Shown: piece after piece, positions 17,523 through 26,943 of the stretch
Layout: every line of letters starts with the position of its first letter
Numbering within the stretch: the first letter of the stretch is position 1
From: Rhodoferax sp. OV413
GTDB lineage: Bacteria; Pseudomonadota; Gammaproteobacteria; Burkholderiales; Burkholderiaceae_C
Assembly (NCBI RefSeq): GCF_945881795.1
Contig: NZ_CAMCVG010000010.1
Location: forward strand, 1-43,475
DNA: 43,475 nt
Direction of reading: 5' to 3'
Notes under the pieces: generated by a model
Databases searched by the model: none
Seen by the model: the letters and a program-made list of their open reading frames with translations, nothing else
Told to the model about the DNA's origin: nothing
Program-made: the position numbers and the translations under genes

Positions 17523-18427
17523 GCCGATCTCCCATCCGGGGAACCACCCGCGCGCAACAAGTCGGTCTGACATTGATCGAGCTGCTGGTTTCTATTGCCC
17601 TGGGCATTTTGATCATGGGGATAGTGGTCATAGTTTTCCTGTCCACCAACCTGTCCAGCAAGGCGGCACAGGCACAGGGCCGGATGAACGAAGACGCGCA
17701 GATTGCGCTCGAAATGCTGGCACAAGAAATACGAAAAGCCGGCTACAACCCGGTTCGATCCAATGGGGCACAAAACGACCTCGGTCAAGCCGGATGGGGC
17801 ATCTTTGCCTGCGACACGGGCTTTAAAGATGCCACCGTAGCCTCCATGGCAAGCCTTCAGTGCAACAACAGCGGAACAAGCTCCGCCATCGCAGTCACTT
17901 ACGAGGGTGACGTCTACAGCGGAAAGCTAACAAGCGCCACTCCTGCCAAGCTGTTGGACTGCATCGGCAATGGCATATCGAGCGCGGGCAGTTACTTCAT
18001 CGTTCAGTCCCGCCTGGCTGTGGACGGCAACGGACTGAGTTGCCGCGGTTCAGGCGACCTGACTCAATCGCAGACGCTGGTAGACAACATCCAGTCCATG
18101 CATCTGCGCTTTGCAGTCTCTGACCCAAGCCAAGCTACCAGCGCAAATGCATTCGGTTATCTGAGCGCGACCGAGATAAATGCTCCCGTCAGTGCGCTGG
18201 CCACCTTCACCAGCTTGCAGCGATGGAACAAAGTGCTGGCTGTGAGAATTTGTGTTGTCGTTCGCAGTGAAACCGCAGTTATCAGCGACTTGGCCGGGGA
18301 TGGAATCAATCCCACGTATTACGACTGCGATGGTAATAGTATTGATATCACCGACGGTTTTTTCCGCAAGTCATACCGGACAACGGTCATACTCCGCAAC
18401 CATGGAGTCGGGTATGTCGACAAATAA
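17519..18427 (+). CDS. pilW: Type IV pilus minor pilin PilW
   Basis: The largest minor pilin of the set (302 residues). The start is GTG 17519, overlapping the pilV stop and preceded by GAAGG; the longer frame from 17384 is antisense-like overlap with pilV and is not supported. Cleavage is predicted at G16^LTLIELLVS with Glu21 at +5. The family helix and the segment AQIALEMLAQEIRKAGYN typical of PilW follow. It overlaps the start of pilX. Its role is inferred from homologous pili, where FimU, PilV, PilW, PilX and PilE form the tip complex under PilY1. Confidence 0.87.
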   Translation: MSRSPIRGTTRAQQVGLTLIELLVSIALGILIMGIVVIVFLSTNLSSKAAQAQGRMNEDAQIALEMLAQEIRKAGYNPVRSNGAQNDLGQAGWGIFACDTGFKDATVASMASLQCNNSGTSSAIAVTYEGDVYSGKLTSATPAKLLDCIGNGISSAGSYFIVQSRLAVDGNGLSCRGSGDLTQSQTLVDNIQSMHLRFAVSDPSQATSANAFGYLSATEINAPVSALATFTSLQRWNKVLAVRICVVVRSETAVISDLAGDGINPTYYDCDGNSIDITDGFFRKSYRTTVILRNHGVGYVDK

Positions 18428-18989
18428 GCCCACTTGCCACTCCACCGCACCGGGAAGCCAGCAGGGTGTCGTGCTGATTGTGGTGCTGATTATCTTGTTG
18501 ATTACCTCGGTCGTCGCGAGTGTCTCCATCCGCGGGGCCTCCTCCAGCGAACAGATATCCAACCAAACCAGACTGCGGACATTGTCACAACAGTCCGCCG
18601 AAGCAGCGCTCAGGTTTTGCGAGGGCGAGGTCCAGAAAAACGCACTTGACGGCACCCAGGGATTTCTGCCCCAAAACGCGCCCGCCGGCAGTCCCTTGAC
18701 TTACACCTGGGAAAGCATGGATAACTGGGATGCAATTGATTCCGGGAAAAATAGCTTTGTGGCGACCGGGCACTTGAAAGTGGTTGAATTTAAGGCGTCG
18801 AGTGATAACGGCTCCAACAGCATTTATTTCAGACGCCAGCCGGAGTGCATGTCCCAGTTTCTGAGCGTAGGAAATACCAAAACCTTTGTAACCACGGCGC
18901 GAGGCTTCGGTCCGGAGGTGGGCGCGAAAGATGGGAATGCACCCAAGGGCACAGAAATTTGGCTTCAGTCCGTCGTTACTATGAAATAG
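18414..18989 (+). CDS. pilX: Type IV pilus minor pilin PilX
   Basis: The start is ATG 18414, inside the pilW end, with GGAG at 18404-18407; 191 residues. The N-terminus (SQQGVVLIVVLIILLITSV) has a pilin-like hydrophobic helix after Gly18 but lacks the Glu at +5, as is usual for PilX proteins. The motif SEQISNQTRLRTLSQQSAEA and a following Cys in EAALRFCEGE are family-like. It lies 17 bp before pilY1. In Neisseria and Pseudomonas PilX-type pilins affect aggregation and act with PilY1; that role is inferred. Confidence 0.85.
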   Translation: MSTNKPTCHSTAPGSQQGVVLIVVLIILLITSVVASVSIRGASSSEQISNQTRLRTLSQQSAEAALRFCEGEVQKNALDGTQGFLPQNAPAGSPLTYTWESMDNWDAIDSGKNSFVATGHLKVVEFKASSDNGSNSIYFRRQPECMSQFLSVGNTKTFVTTARGFGPEVGAKDGNAPKGTEIWLQSVVTMK

Positions 18990-19006
18990 GCCATCGGGAG
19001 ACAACC

Positions 19007-22000
19007 ATGAATATGATGATGAGAACGATGCGCACCCTATGTATCCTGCTGGGTGCCACCATGGCATTCAACACTTTTGCTGCGGTATCCCAAACCCCCC
19101 TGCTGTCAAAAACCGTTAACGTTCGCCCGAACATCACGATCCTATTAGACACTTCAGGATCCATGGACTGGGATTGTGTCTATGCCAAACACGTTAACGA
19201 TGCGATCTTGAAAGACAACTACAGCGCCGGAAGCATTCCGGGGCTGACTACTGATTGTTTCAGTGCTAGCGATCCCCGGCAGAGCTCCCCCGTCAATAAC
19301 AGTCTGTTTTACAACCCCAAAAAAACATACCCCTCGGGCTATGTTGCCGGCGCGCGGCAATCCAACGCTGCGCTTTTGACCAACACACTGACCGTTTATC
19401 TTCCTAAAACTGGTATCGATGTGACTGCGTTCACATCGTCTTCGGCTATTTCCAATGTGAATAACTATGACAAATATGAAATAAGGTCCACCGTATTTGC
19501 AAAAAATGGATCGACATCCTCGTCAGTGAATCCGTTCGGAGCCCATAGCGGCACCAGAGCGTCCGACTGCAAGGCAGACCCATGCACATTGACCGAAGAA
19601 CGCCAAAATTATGCGAATTGGAAAAAGTACCATTCCGACCGCATGCTAGCTGCAAAAACCGGCCTGACCGGCGCCTTTGTCAACCAACCTGATACGTTTC
19701 GACTCTCCTACGCGGATATTTATTCCACCCCCAACACCATAAGGGACTTCGAGCTCAGTAAATCCAGTTTTTACACCTGGTTGGATGCTCGGGTCTCCAG
19801 CGGCGGGACGCCACTGAGGACCGCTCTGGACCGCGCCGGAAAATACTATTCGAATACAGGAAATTCTGGGCCTTGGGGCACCAAGCCATGGGATACGACG
19901 TATTCCGAGACCCCCGCGAAACATTTGTCATGCCGCCGTTCCTACACCTTATTGATCACAGACGGCTTTTACAACGACTCCAGCCCCCCCAGCTATGGCA
20001 ACGTGGATGCCACCGTGGCACCTAAACCTGCCCATGGCTATGCCTTTGACGCTTCGAAGACCTTTCAGTACAAGCCGGGCGACACTGCAGACAAACGCAA
20101 CCGTGGCAAGTCCGACCTGCCCAGCGGAAGCGGGGGCTATAGCAATACGCTGGCGGATGTGGCGCTTAAATACTGGATTACCGATTTACGCACCGATCTC
20201 GTGAACTCCGTCGGGGGAGGAACACCGGCAGACCCGCCTTTCTGGCAAAACATGACGACCTATACCGTGAGCTTCGGGGCGCCCGGCCTGATGTCCGAAG
20301 CGGATATTGCCAAAGCGAAGAATGGAACCCTGGCCTGGGTTCAGCCGAAGTCAGATACCTACAGCGCTATTGACGATATGCGGCATGCGGCACACAACGG
20401 CGGCGGCGATTTTCTGACGGTAAGTGACGCACAACAGTTCACCCAAGACCTTGGTAATGTCATCGGGAGTATTGCGTCACAGCAATTCTCGCAAGCGGGT
20501 GTCGCCGCTTCGGCCGTGACCTTGACTGCGGGTACAAAGAAGTTTATCCCCTACTACACCAGCGGCTCCTGGTGGGGCAATGTGCAAATGGTCGACCTTA
20601 ACTCCGCGGGCGAGAACGGGGGCGTGGCCTGGCAGGTTATAACGACCGACGCGAATGGCCAACCCACGGGAGCCACCACCTTGCCGGCGCCGGCAGCGAG
20701 AAATATTGTGGTTTGGGTGGACAAGTCCAAACAGGCTGTCGATTTCAGCTGGACGCAGGTGTCCAACACCGCCAACAATTTGCGCGGCACCGATGCAAAA
20801 ACGCAGATGTCTAACGCGGTAACGGTTGATCAGATCAATTACCTGCGGGGTGACCAGAGCAAGGAGGGGTCGCCCTTTCGCAAGCGCAATGCGGTGCTCG
20901 GTGACATCGTGAACTCAACGCCGGCCTTTATCAAGAACAACACCAATCCGAAATACGAGAATTTGCCTAGTTCGGTGCCGGGTGTGGGCTCCTATGATGC
21001 CTATATGAAGGCCAAGGCGGCACGCACTGAAGGGATCTTGCTGCTGGGAGCGAACGATGGAATGGTGCACGCATTTGCCGAGGGAGAAGGTTTAAACAAG
21101 GGGGGCCGCGAGGTTTTTGCTTATGTCCCCCGCTCCGTTCTTGGCAAACTGGAATCTTTGACCGAATCCGGATATTCCTACAACCACACCTTTACCGTGG
21201 ATGGCCCGCTCACAGAAACCGACGCCTATGTGGCAACGCCGGACTTGAGCTCTGGAGTTATGAGTACCGGGTGGTCCAACATCGTGGTAGGTACCACCGG
21301 CGCCGGCGCCCAGAGCGTTTTTGCGCTGAATGTGACCAAACCTTTAGGTATGAACGGACGGGCTGTTCTATGGGAAATCAACTCGTCGCCGACATTTCCG
21401 ACAGTTGCCTCCAATAGCTCCACCAGTTTTCAAGAGCTGGGCCATGTGCTGTTTGCGCCCCAAAGCGGCATTACGGTCAGCGGTGACTGGGTGACGATTT
21501 TCGGCAACGGCTACGACAGCAAATCCGGCAAAGCCAGTCTGTTTATTGTGAACACCGGCACCGGTCAATTAATCAAACGCCTGGATACAGATTCCAGCAC
21601 CGGCAACGGGCTGGGCGGCGTACGCCTGGTGCTCAATGCCAAGCAGCAAATTATTGGAGCCTATGCGGGTGACTTGCTGGGGCGCCTCTGGAAATTTGAT
21701 TTGAGCGGCGCCGGGAGCGCTGATTGGAAAGTTGCCAATGGCGGCACGCCGCTCTTTACGGCCAAGAGTGGCGGAACCAATTTACCGATTACCGCCCCGC
21801 CCGCGGTGCTGGAGCGGACGGACCTTGCCAACTTCCGGCCAAGCTACATGCTCACAGTGGGTACCGGCAAGTTGTTTGAGCCAACCGACCCGACAGCAAC
21901 TGGCTCGACCCAGGCGGTCTTCGGGCTGTGGGATAAGCAGGAATTCGGGGTGAATACCAGCGATGTCATCAGCGATGCGGACCTGGTCGCCGTCCGCTTC

Positions 22001-22657
22001 AAGACGGCAACCAGCAACATTGACCCATTGACTGGCCAAACGCTCAACTCCGGAGGCGTGATCACGGTGTTTGGCGTCGAATTCAGCAGCCCCAGCGTTA
22101 CTGCCATCGACTACAGCAAACAACGCGGCTGGCGGCTGGACCTGACGCAGTCACCGGGTCAGCGAATTGTCTATCCCGTTCAAATAGTGGGAGATGTCGC
22201 AAAAATTGATTCGGTTTCGCCCCAACCGAACACCAGTGATTGCCAAAACTCCAACAGCAATGCGGCAAGTATCTACCTCAACCCGATCACCGGCGCTTGC
22301 CGGATCGGCGGGACTATAGACACCAATAACGACGGGTACATCGACGAAAAGGATGAAAACGCCTGCGGCTACTCGTCCATTGCCGACGGTATGGATGTTG
22401 TGCTGCAGATTGTCGATGCCCAGGGCAGGGACACCGGATTGCGCGACATTCAGTCATCCGGCGGCCACATCAAAGTCCGCAGCAAGGGCGGGCAGCCGCC
22501 AGAGGACTGCACATCTGCCTCCTACGCGGCAGCCCATGCGGACGAATGCAAAAAACCTGACTGCACCAGCGAGACTTATCGCAAAGCCAACCCCGGTGTT
22601 TGCGTAGGTTCCACGGTCACGCGGTCATGGCGCCAGATCTACCCACGGTTAAAGTAA
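19007..22657 (+). CDS. pilY1: PilC/PilY1 family type IV pilus tip adhesin
   Basis: A large secreted pilus-tip protein (1216 residues) for adhesion and retraction control. ATG 19007 has GGGAG upstream and starts a Sec signal peptide ending near NTFAA. A von Willebrand A-like region begins with the MIDAS motif DTSGS at residues 48-52. The second half is a PilY1-type beta-propeller (for example GIVLLGANDG-like LLLGANDGMVHAF). An EF-hand-like calcium loop DTNNDGYIDEKD lies at about residues 1105-1116. The C-terminus carries a duplicated cysteine motif (residues 1167-1199) before the end. It sits between pilX and pilE, as in other pilus clusters. Confidence 0.92.
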   Translation: MNMMMRTMRTLCILLGATMAFNTFAAVSQTPLLSKTVNVRPNITILLDTSGSMDWDCVYAKHVNDAILKDNYSAGSIPGLTTDCFSASDPRQSSPVNNSLFYNPKKTYPSGYVAGARQSNAALLTNTLTVYLPKTGIDVTAFTSSSAISNVNNYDKYEIRSTVFAKNGSTSSSVNPFGAHSGTRASDCKADPCTLTEERQNYANWKKYHSDRMLAAKTGLTGAFVNQPDTFRLSYADIYSTPNTIRDFELSKSSFYTWLDARVSSGGTPLRTALDRAGKYYSNTGNSGPWGTKPWDTTYSETPAKHLSCRRSYTLLITDGFYNDSSPPSYGNVDATVAPKPAHGYAFDASKTFQYKPGDTADKRNRGKSDLPSGSGGYSNTLADVALKYWITDLRTDLVNSVGGGTPADPPFWQNMTTYTVSFGAPGLMSEADIAKAKNGTLAWVQPKSDTYSAIDDMRHAAHNGGGDFLTVSDAQQFTQDLGNVIGSIASQQFSQAGVAASAVTLTAGTKKFIPYYTSGSWWGNVQMVDLNSAGENGGVAWQVITTDANGQPTGATTLPAPAARNIVVWVDKSKQAVDFSWTQVSNTANNLRGTDAKTQMSNAVTVDQINYLRGDQSKEGSPFRKRNAVLGDIVNSTPAFIKNNTNPKYENLPSSVPGVGSYDAYMKAKAARTEGILLLGANDGMVHAFAEGEGLNKGGREVFAYVPRSVLGKLESLTESGYSYNHTFTVDGPLTETDAYVATPDLSSGVMSTGWSNIVVGTTGAGAQSVFALNVTKPLGMNGRAVLWEINSSPTFPTVASNSSTSFQELGHVLFAPQSGITVSGDWVTIFGNGYDSKSGKASLFIVNTGTGQLIKRLDTDSSTGNGLGGVRLVLNAKQQIIGAYAGDLLGRLWKFDLSGAGSADWKVANGGTPLFTAKSGGTNLPITAPPAVLERTDLANFRPSYMLTVGTGKLFEPTDPTATGSTQAVFGLWDKQEFGVNTSDVISDADLVAVRFKTATSNIDPLTGQTLNSGGVITVFGVEFSSPSVTAIDYSKQRGWRLDLTQSPGQRIVYPVQIVGDVAKIDSVSPQPNTSDCQNSNSNAASIYLNPITGACRIGGTIDTNNDGYIDEKDENACGYSSIADGMDVVLQIVDAQGRDTGLRDIQSSGGHIKVRSKGGQPPEDCTSASYAAAHADECKKPDCTSETYRKANPGVCVGSTVTRSWRQIYPRLK

Positions 22658-22703
22658 GCTGAGTGCTGGCCGAGCGCGAGTGAACATTTTTTCTGGAGGA
22701 TGC

Positions 22704-23174
22704 ATGCACCGATTGAGAAACACTGGTTTTACTTTGATTGAGGTGATGATCGTGGTGGCAATCATCTCGTTGCTTGCTGGAATTGCGCTGCCCTCCTACC
22801 AAAGCTATGTGGCCCGCTCGAACCGCGCTGCAGCCAAGACCCAGTTAATGCAGGCGGCGCAGTACATGCAAAGGTTTTATGCCGCAAACGATCGCTATGA
22901 CGCAGACAGAGCCGGCAACAACAACATCTGGTCCATCATGCCTGCGGCCATGCTGCGCTCCCCCGCAGATGGGACGCAGCTCTATGAAATCTCCAACGGG
23001 GGCACCAACGCCAGCACCGCCAACGAGAGCGACTTTGTATTGATCATGCGACCGGTGGCCGACGGATCCATGGCCGCTGACAAGTGCGGGGGCCTCACCA
23101 TCAACCAGGCAGGTGCCAAAGGAATAACCATCAGCAACCCTGCGGCCTCTTTGGTCGCGGAGTGCTGGCGATAA
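22704..23174 (+). CDS. pilE: Type IV pilin, PilE-like
   Basis: A 156-residue pilin. ATG 22704 follows the strong ribosome site GGAGG (22696-22700). The short leader MHRLRNTG is cleaved at G8^FTLIEVMIVVAII with Glu13 at +5. The protein ends with a disulfide-loop arrangement (Cys128 and Cys154). Position after pilY1 and the small size fit the PilE-type minor pilin of the tip complex rather than the major pilin, but this cannot be settled from sequence. The stop is 7 bp before ribD ATG. Confidence 0.87.
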   Translation: MHRLRNTGFTLIEVMIVVAIISLLAGIALPSYQSYVARSNRAAAKTQLMQAAQYMQRFYAANDRYDADRAGNNNIWSIMPAAMLRSPADGTQLYEISNGGTNASTANESDFVLIMRPVADGSMAADKCGGLTINQAGAKGITISNPAASLVAECWR

Positions 23175-23181
23175 AGTGTCC

Positions 23182-24303
23182 ATGCCCCTGCAAATCGCCC
23201 TGGAGCATGCGCAGCGTGCCACCAACCTTTCCTCCCCAAACCCCCGCGTAGGCTGCGTCATCACCGCCCCCGGTGGCGACATCCTCGGCCAAGGCCACAC
23301 CCAGCAAGCCGGCGGGCCCCACGCCGAAGTCATGGCCTTGCGGGATGCGGCCAGCAAGGGCCACCCGGTGGTGGGCGCCACAGCCTACGTCACCCTGGAG
23401 CCCTGCTCGCACCACGGCCGCACCGGGCCCTGCTGCGATGCCTTGATTCAGGCGGGCATCAAGAAGGTGGTTGCCGCCAACCTCGATCCGAACCCGCTGG
23501 TGGCCGGCAACGGCTTTGCCAGGCTGCGGGCTGCGGGGGTGGAGGTGGAAGTGCTTACCGCTGATCACCCTCTGGCCGTGCAATCCCGAGAGCTCAACAT
23601 CGGGTTTTTCAGCCGCATGGTCCGCAAAACGCCCTGGGTCCGCATGAAGGTGGCGGCGTCTCTGGATGGCACCACCGCCCTGGACAACGGCGCGAGCCAA
23701 TGGATTACCGGCCCCGATGCGCGTGCGGACGGCCATGCCTGGCGGGCGCGTTCCTGCGCCATCCTCACCGGCATTGGCACGGTGCTGGCGGACCGGCCGC
23801 GCTTGGATGTGCGGCTGGTCGCCACGCCAAGGCAACCGCACCTGGTGGTGGTGGACAGCAAGCTCGAAACCCCGCCGGATGCTCCTTTATTCATAGCTGG
23901 CCGCGCAGTCTGGATATACGCCGCAGCCCGAAATGATGCCAAAAAGGCGGCCCTCGAGGCGTCTGGCGCCATGGTCATCTATATGCCCGGCCAAGGGGCG
24001 GACGGGCAGCCCGGCGGCAAGGTGGACCTGGCGGCCATGATGGCCGACCTCGCCCGCCGCGAAATCAACGAGTTGCATGTGGAAGCCGGCTTCAAGCTCA
24101 ACGGCTCGCTGGTGCGCGAGGGGCTGGTGGACGACTTGGTGGTTTACCTCGCGCCCAAGCTGCTGGGCCAAGGCGCGGGCATGTTCCACATCGGGCCGCT
24201 TGCTGAACTGCGTCAGGGCGTGGATCTGGAATTCACATCCACCGCCATGGTGGGCCCCGACCTGCGAATTCTTGCCCGCGTGGCGGGGCGCGACCGTTTC
24301 TAG
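23182..24303 (+). CDS. ribD: Bifunctional riboflavin deaminase/reductase RibD
   Basis: Two successive steps of riboflavin synthesis: deamination of the pyrimidine and NADPH reduction of its ribosyl side chain. The N-terminal deaminase has the zinc motif HAE and PCSHHGRTGPC; the C-terminal reductase domain starts near residue 145 (PWVRMKVAASLDG). I chose ATG 23182; the GTG at 23176 adds two residues and neither has a clear ribosome site. Starting 7 bp after pilE, it may be reached by pilus transcripts. Bases 23885-23945 look like a degenerate palindromic repeat within the reductase part. No FMN riboswitch was found. Confidence 0.94.
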   Translation: MPLQIALEHAQRATNLSSPNPRVGCVITAPGGDILGQGHTQQAGGPHAEVMALRDAASKGHPVVGATAYVTLEPCSHHGRTGPCCDALIQAGIKKVVAANLDPNPLVAGNGFARLRAAGVEVEVLTADHPLAVQSRELNIGFFSRMVRKTPWVRMKVAASLDGTTALDNGASQWITGPDARADGHAWRARSCAILTGIGTVLADRPRLDVRLVATPRQPHLVVVDSKLETPPDAPLFIAGRAVWIYAAARNDAKKAALEASGAMVIYMPGQGADGQPGGKVDLAAMMADLARREINELHVEAGFKLNGSLVREGLVDDLVVYLAPKLLGQGAGMFHIGPLAELRQGVDLEFTSTAMVGPDLRILARVAGRDRF

Positions 24304-24357
24304 GGGCTTGCCGGCGGGGCGGCCTGTGCCCTGCCCTTTCCCTGCGAAAATCCGCGC

Positions 24358-24984
24358 ATGTTTACAGGCATCATCACCGGCGTAGGCCGTATTTCCGCCG
24401 TCCAGCCTCTGGGCGAATCTGCAACCCACGGCAAGCGCCTCACCATCGAGGCCCCTGCCGGCTATCTGGACGACGTCGGCCTGGGCGACAGCATCGCCCT
24501 CAACGGCGCCTGCATGACGGTTACCGCCTTCGATGCGGCAAGCCGGCAGTTCGCCATCGACATTTCTGCCGAGTCCCTGGACAAAACCGCAGGCCTGGAT
24601 GCGATGGGCCCCATCAACCTCGAAAAAGCCCTGCGTGCCCACGACCGGCTGGGCGGCCATCTGGTGTCCGGCCATGTGGACGGAATGGGCCATGTGAGCC
24701 ATTTCGCTCAGGTGGGCGAGAGCTGGGAACTGCGGGTCATCGCGCCCAAGGCGCTAGGCAAATACCTGGCCTACAAGGGCTCCATCACCATCAACGGTGT
24801 GAGCCTCACGGTGAACCGCATTGCCGACATCGCCGAGGGCTGCGAGGCCAGCATCAACCTGATTCCCCACACGGTCACCAACACCGCCCTGCACGCACTG
24901 CAGGTGGGCGGCCGGGTGAATCTGGAAATTGATTTGATCGCGCGGTACGTCGAGCGCATGATGACGGCGCCCGCCGCCACCTAA
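24358..24984 (+). CDS. ribE: Riboflavin synthase subunit alpha
   Basis: Dismutates two molecules of 6,7-dimethyl-8-ribityllumazine to riboflavin and a pyrimidine. The 208 residues consist of two lumazine-binding domains (about 1-97 and 98-195), each with the repeated family motifs; the N-terminus MFTGIITGVGRI is the classic start. It lies 54 bp after ribD in the same direction. The other riboflavin genes (ribBA, ribH) are not in the window. It is called ribC in some nomenclatures. Confidence 0.95.
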   Translation: MFTGIITGVGRISAVQPLGESATHGKRLTIEAPAGYLDDVGLGDSIALNGACMTVTAFDAASRQFAIDISAESLDKTAGLDAMGPINLEKALRAHDRLGGHLVSGHVDGMGHVSHFAQVGESWELRVIAPKALGKYLAYKGSITINGVSLTVNRIADIAEGCEASINLIPHTVTNTALHALQVGGRVNLEIDLIARYVERMMTAPAAT

Positions 24985-25015
24985 ACCGCCCGCGGTTTAC
25001 TCAAACGACAGCGTT

Positions 25016-25726
25016 TTATTCAAACGTCAACGTTTTGACCCCGCCGGCGGTGCCTAGCAGGCAGACCTGGGCGCGCTGGTAGGCAAACACCCCCACCGTC
25101 ACCACGCCCGGCCACTGGCTGACTTCGGCCTCAAAGGCCAGCGGATTGGTGATGAGCAGGCCGGTGATGTCCACAATCCATTGCCCGTTGTCGGTGACCA
25201 GCGGCTTGCCGTCTTTCAGGCGCACCACGCCCTGCCCGCCCTGGGCCGCAAACTGCTTGATGATGCGCTGCGCCGCCATCGGAACGACCTCGACCGGCAG
25301 CGGAAACTTGCCCAGCGTTTGCACCAGCTTGGATTCATCGGCAATGCACACAAACCGGGCGCTCTGTGCCGCCACGATCTTCTCGCGCGTGAGCGCCGCG
25401 CCGCCGCCTTTGACCATGTTGCCCGCGCCGTCAATCTCATCCGCGCCGTCGATATAGACCGAGATGTTGTCGACCTCGTTGCTGTCAAACACCGTGATTC
25501 CCAGCGCCTGCAAACGCTCGGTGCTGGCCAGCGAGCTGGACACGGCGCCCTTGATCTGGTCTTTCATGCTGGCCAGCGCGTCGATGAACTTGTTGACGGT
25601 GGATCCTGTGCCCACGCCCACTATCTCGCCGGGCACCACGTACTGCAGCGCCGCCTGGCCCACCAGGGTTTTGAGCTCGTCTTGGCTGAGCGGGGGGCGT
25701 GCGGCTGACGTTGGGGAGGTGGTCAT
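25016..25726 (-). CDS. rpiA: Ribose-5-phosphate isomerase A
   Basis: Interconverts ribose 5-phosphate and ribulose 5-phosphate in the pentose phosphate pathway. The family motifs are [29 protein letters not shown] and [12 protein letters not shown]. The start chosen, ATG 25726, gives 236 residues; the frame to 25792 would overlap the pyrD start region. The gene converges with ribE (31 bp between stops) and diverges from pyrD with only 59 bp between the two starts, so the two promoters must overlap or lie very close together. Confidence 0.95.
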   Translation of the reverse strand: MTTSPTSAARPPLSQDELKTLVGQAALQYVVPGEIVGVGTGSTVNKFIDALASMKDQIKGAVSSSLASTERLQALGITVFDSNEVDNISVYIDGADEIDGAGNMVKGGGAALTREKIVAAQSARFVCIADESKLVQTLGKFPLPVEVVPMAAQRIIKQFAAQGGQGVVRLKDGKPLVTDNGQWIVDITGLLITNPLAFEAEVSQWPGVVTVGVFAYQRAQVCLLGTAGGVKTLTFE

Positions 25727-25785
25727 GGGGGACAATCCTGACAGATCGAAATCTGAGTTTGAACGATGAAAGCAGGAATTATCTG

Positions 25786-26865
25786 ATGTCACTGGTGCCC
25801 TACGCCCTCGCCCGCCGCGTTTTGTTCCAACTCGACCCCGAAGTCGCCCACGACCTCACCATGGCCGGCCTCGCCGCCAGCCAAGGCAACCCGCTCAAGC
25901 TGGCCTATGCCAGCCCACAGGTGAACGACCCCGTCGTCATTTCCGGGCTGCGGTTTCCCAACCGCGTGGGCATGGCCGCCGGGCTGGACAAAAACGCCCG
26001 CTGCATTGACGGCCTGGGCGCCATGGGTTTTGGTTTTGTAGAGGTGGGCACTGTCACCCCGCTGGGCCAAAGCGGCAACCCCAAGCCGCGCATGTTCCGC
26101 CTGCCCAAGGCGCAGGCGCTCATTAACCGGCTCGGCTTTAACAACGACGGGCTGGACGCGTTTATTGCCAACGTGCAACGCTCGGCCCTGCGCCAGAGCG
26201 CGCAGCCCTCGCTGCTGCTGGGCCTGAACATCGGCAAGAACGCCGCCACCCCGATCGAGCGCGCGACCGATGACTACCTTACCTGCCTGGACGGGGTCTA
26301 CCCCCACGCCGACTACATCACCGTCAACATCTCCAGCCCCAACACCCAGAACCTGCGCAGCCTGCAAAGCGATGCCGCGCTGGACGCGCTTCTGGGCGCG
26401 ATTGCCGAACGGCGCGAACTGCTCGCGCAACGGCACGGACGCCACAAGCCCATCTTCCTCAAGATCGCCCCCGACCTGGACGACGGGCAGGTGCAGGTCA
26501 TCGCCGCCACCCTCCAACGCTACGGACGCGACGCCGCCGGCCACATCAACAACGCCTGGGGCGTGATTGCCACCAACACCACGCTCTCGCGCGAGGCAGT
26601 GCAGGGCTTGCCGCACGCGGAACAGACCGGTGGCCTCTCAGGTGCGCCGGTGCTGGCCAAGAGCAACGCGGTAATTGCCCAGCTGCGCGCTCACCTGGGG
26701 TCAGGCTTTCCCATCATCGGAGTGGGCGGCATTATGAGCGCGGCAGACGCGGTGAGCAAAATCGACGCCGGCGCCGATGCGGTGCAGATCTACACCGGCC
26801 TGATCTACGCCGGGCCGCAGCTGGTGAGAGACGCTGCGCTGGCTATCAAAAACAGTAAAAAATAA
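25786..26865 (+). CDS. pyrD: Dihydroorotate dehydrogenase (quinone), class 2
   Basis: The only redox step of pyrimidine synthesis: dihydroorotate to orotate with electrons passed to the quinone pool at the inner membrane. The N-terminal membrane-association helix ([18 protein letters not shown]) marks class 2. The FMN barrel includes MAAGLDKNA and the catalytic segment VNISSPNT with its serine base. ATG 25786 follows AGGAA; 359 residues. The gene ends in a repeat-like, terminator-like region shared with the convergent lipoprotein gene. Confidence 0.95.
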   Translation: MSLVPYALARRVLFQLDPEVAHDLTMAGLAASQGNPLKLAYASPQVNDPVVISGLRFPNRVGMAAGLDKNARCIDGLGAMGFGFVEVGTVTPLGQSGNPKPRMFRLPKAQALINRLGFNNDGLDAFIANVQRSALRQSAQPSLLLGLNIGKNAATPIERATDDYLTCLDGVYPHADYITVNISSPNTQNLRSLQSDAALDALLGAIAERRELLAQRHGRHKPIFLKIAPDLDDGQVQVIAATLQRYGRDAAGHINNAWGVIATNTTLSREAVQGLPHAEQTGGLSGAPVLAKSNAVIAQLRAHLGSGFPIIGVGGIMSAADAVSKIDAGADAVQIYTGLIYAGPQLVRDAALAIKNSKK

Positions 26866-26920
26866 GGCCATTTAGGCCGCCAGGCCACGCCATACATGCG
26901 CAAGCAGCTCCTTTTTTAGG
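26862..26920 (-). repeat. Palindromic repeat copy, degenerate, after pyrD
   Basis: The minus strand reads GGAGCTGCTTGCGCATGTAT followed by GGCGTGGCCTGG, which resembles the AGCTGCTTGCGCATAT-GGCGCTAG pattern of a Comamonadaceae intergenic repeat (recalled, not searched). The copy overlaps the terminator-like hairpin at 26900-26940. Confidence 0.35.
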
Positions 26921-26940
26921 AGCGCTGAGGGCTTGCGTTT
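26900..26940. terminator. Terminator-like hairpin between pyrD and the lipoprotein gene
   Basis: Outer arms GCAAGC (26900-26905) and GCTTGC (26931-26936) and inner arms GCTCC (26907-26911) and GGAGC (26919-26923) form an interrupted hairpin with a T-rich loop; TTTT follows after one base on the plus strand. It lies between two convergent genes. The bulges make it a weak candidate. Confidence 0.4.
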
Positions 26941-26943
26941 TAG

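Noticed and set aside
23160..23260. FMN riboswitch upstream of ribD
   Set aside because: ribD starts 7 bp after pilE; there is no room and no RFN-element motif.
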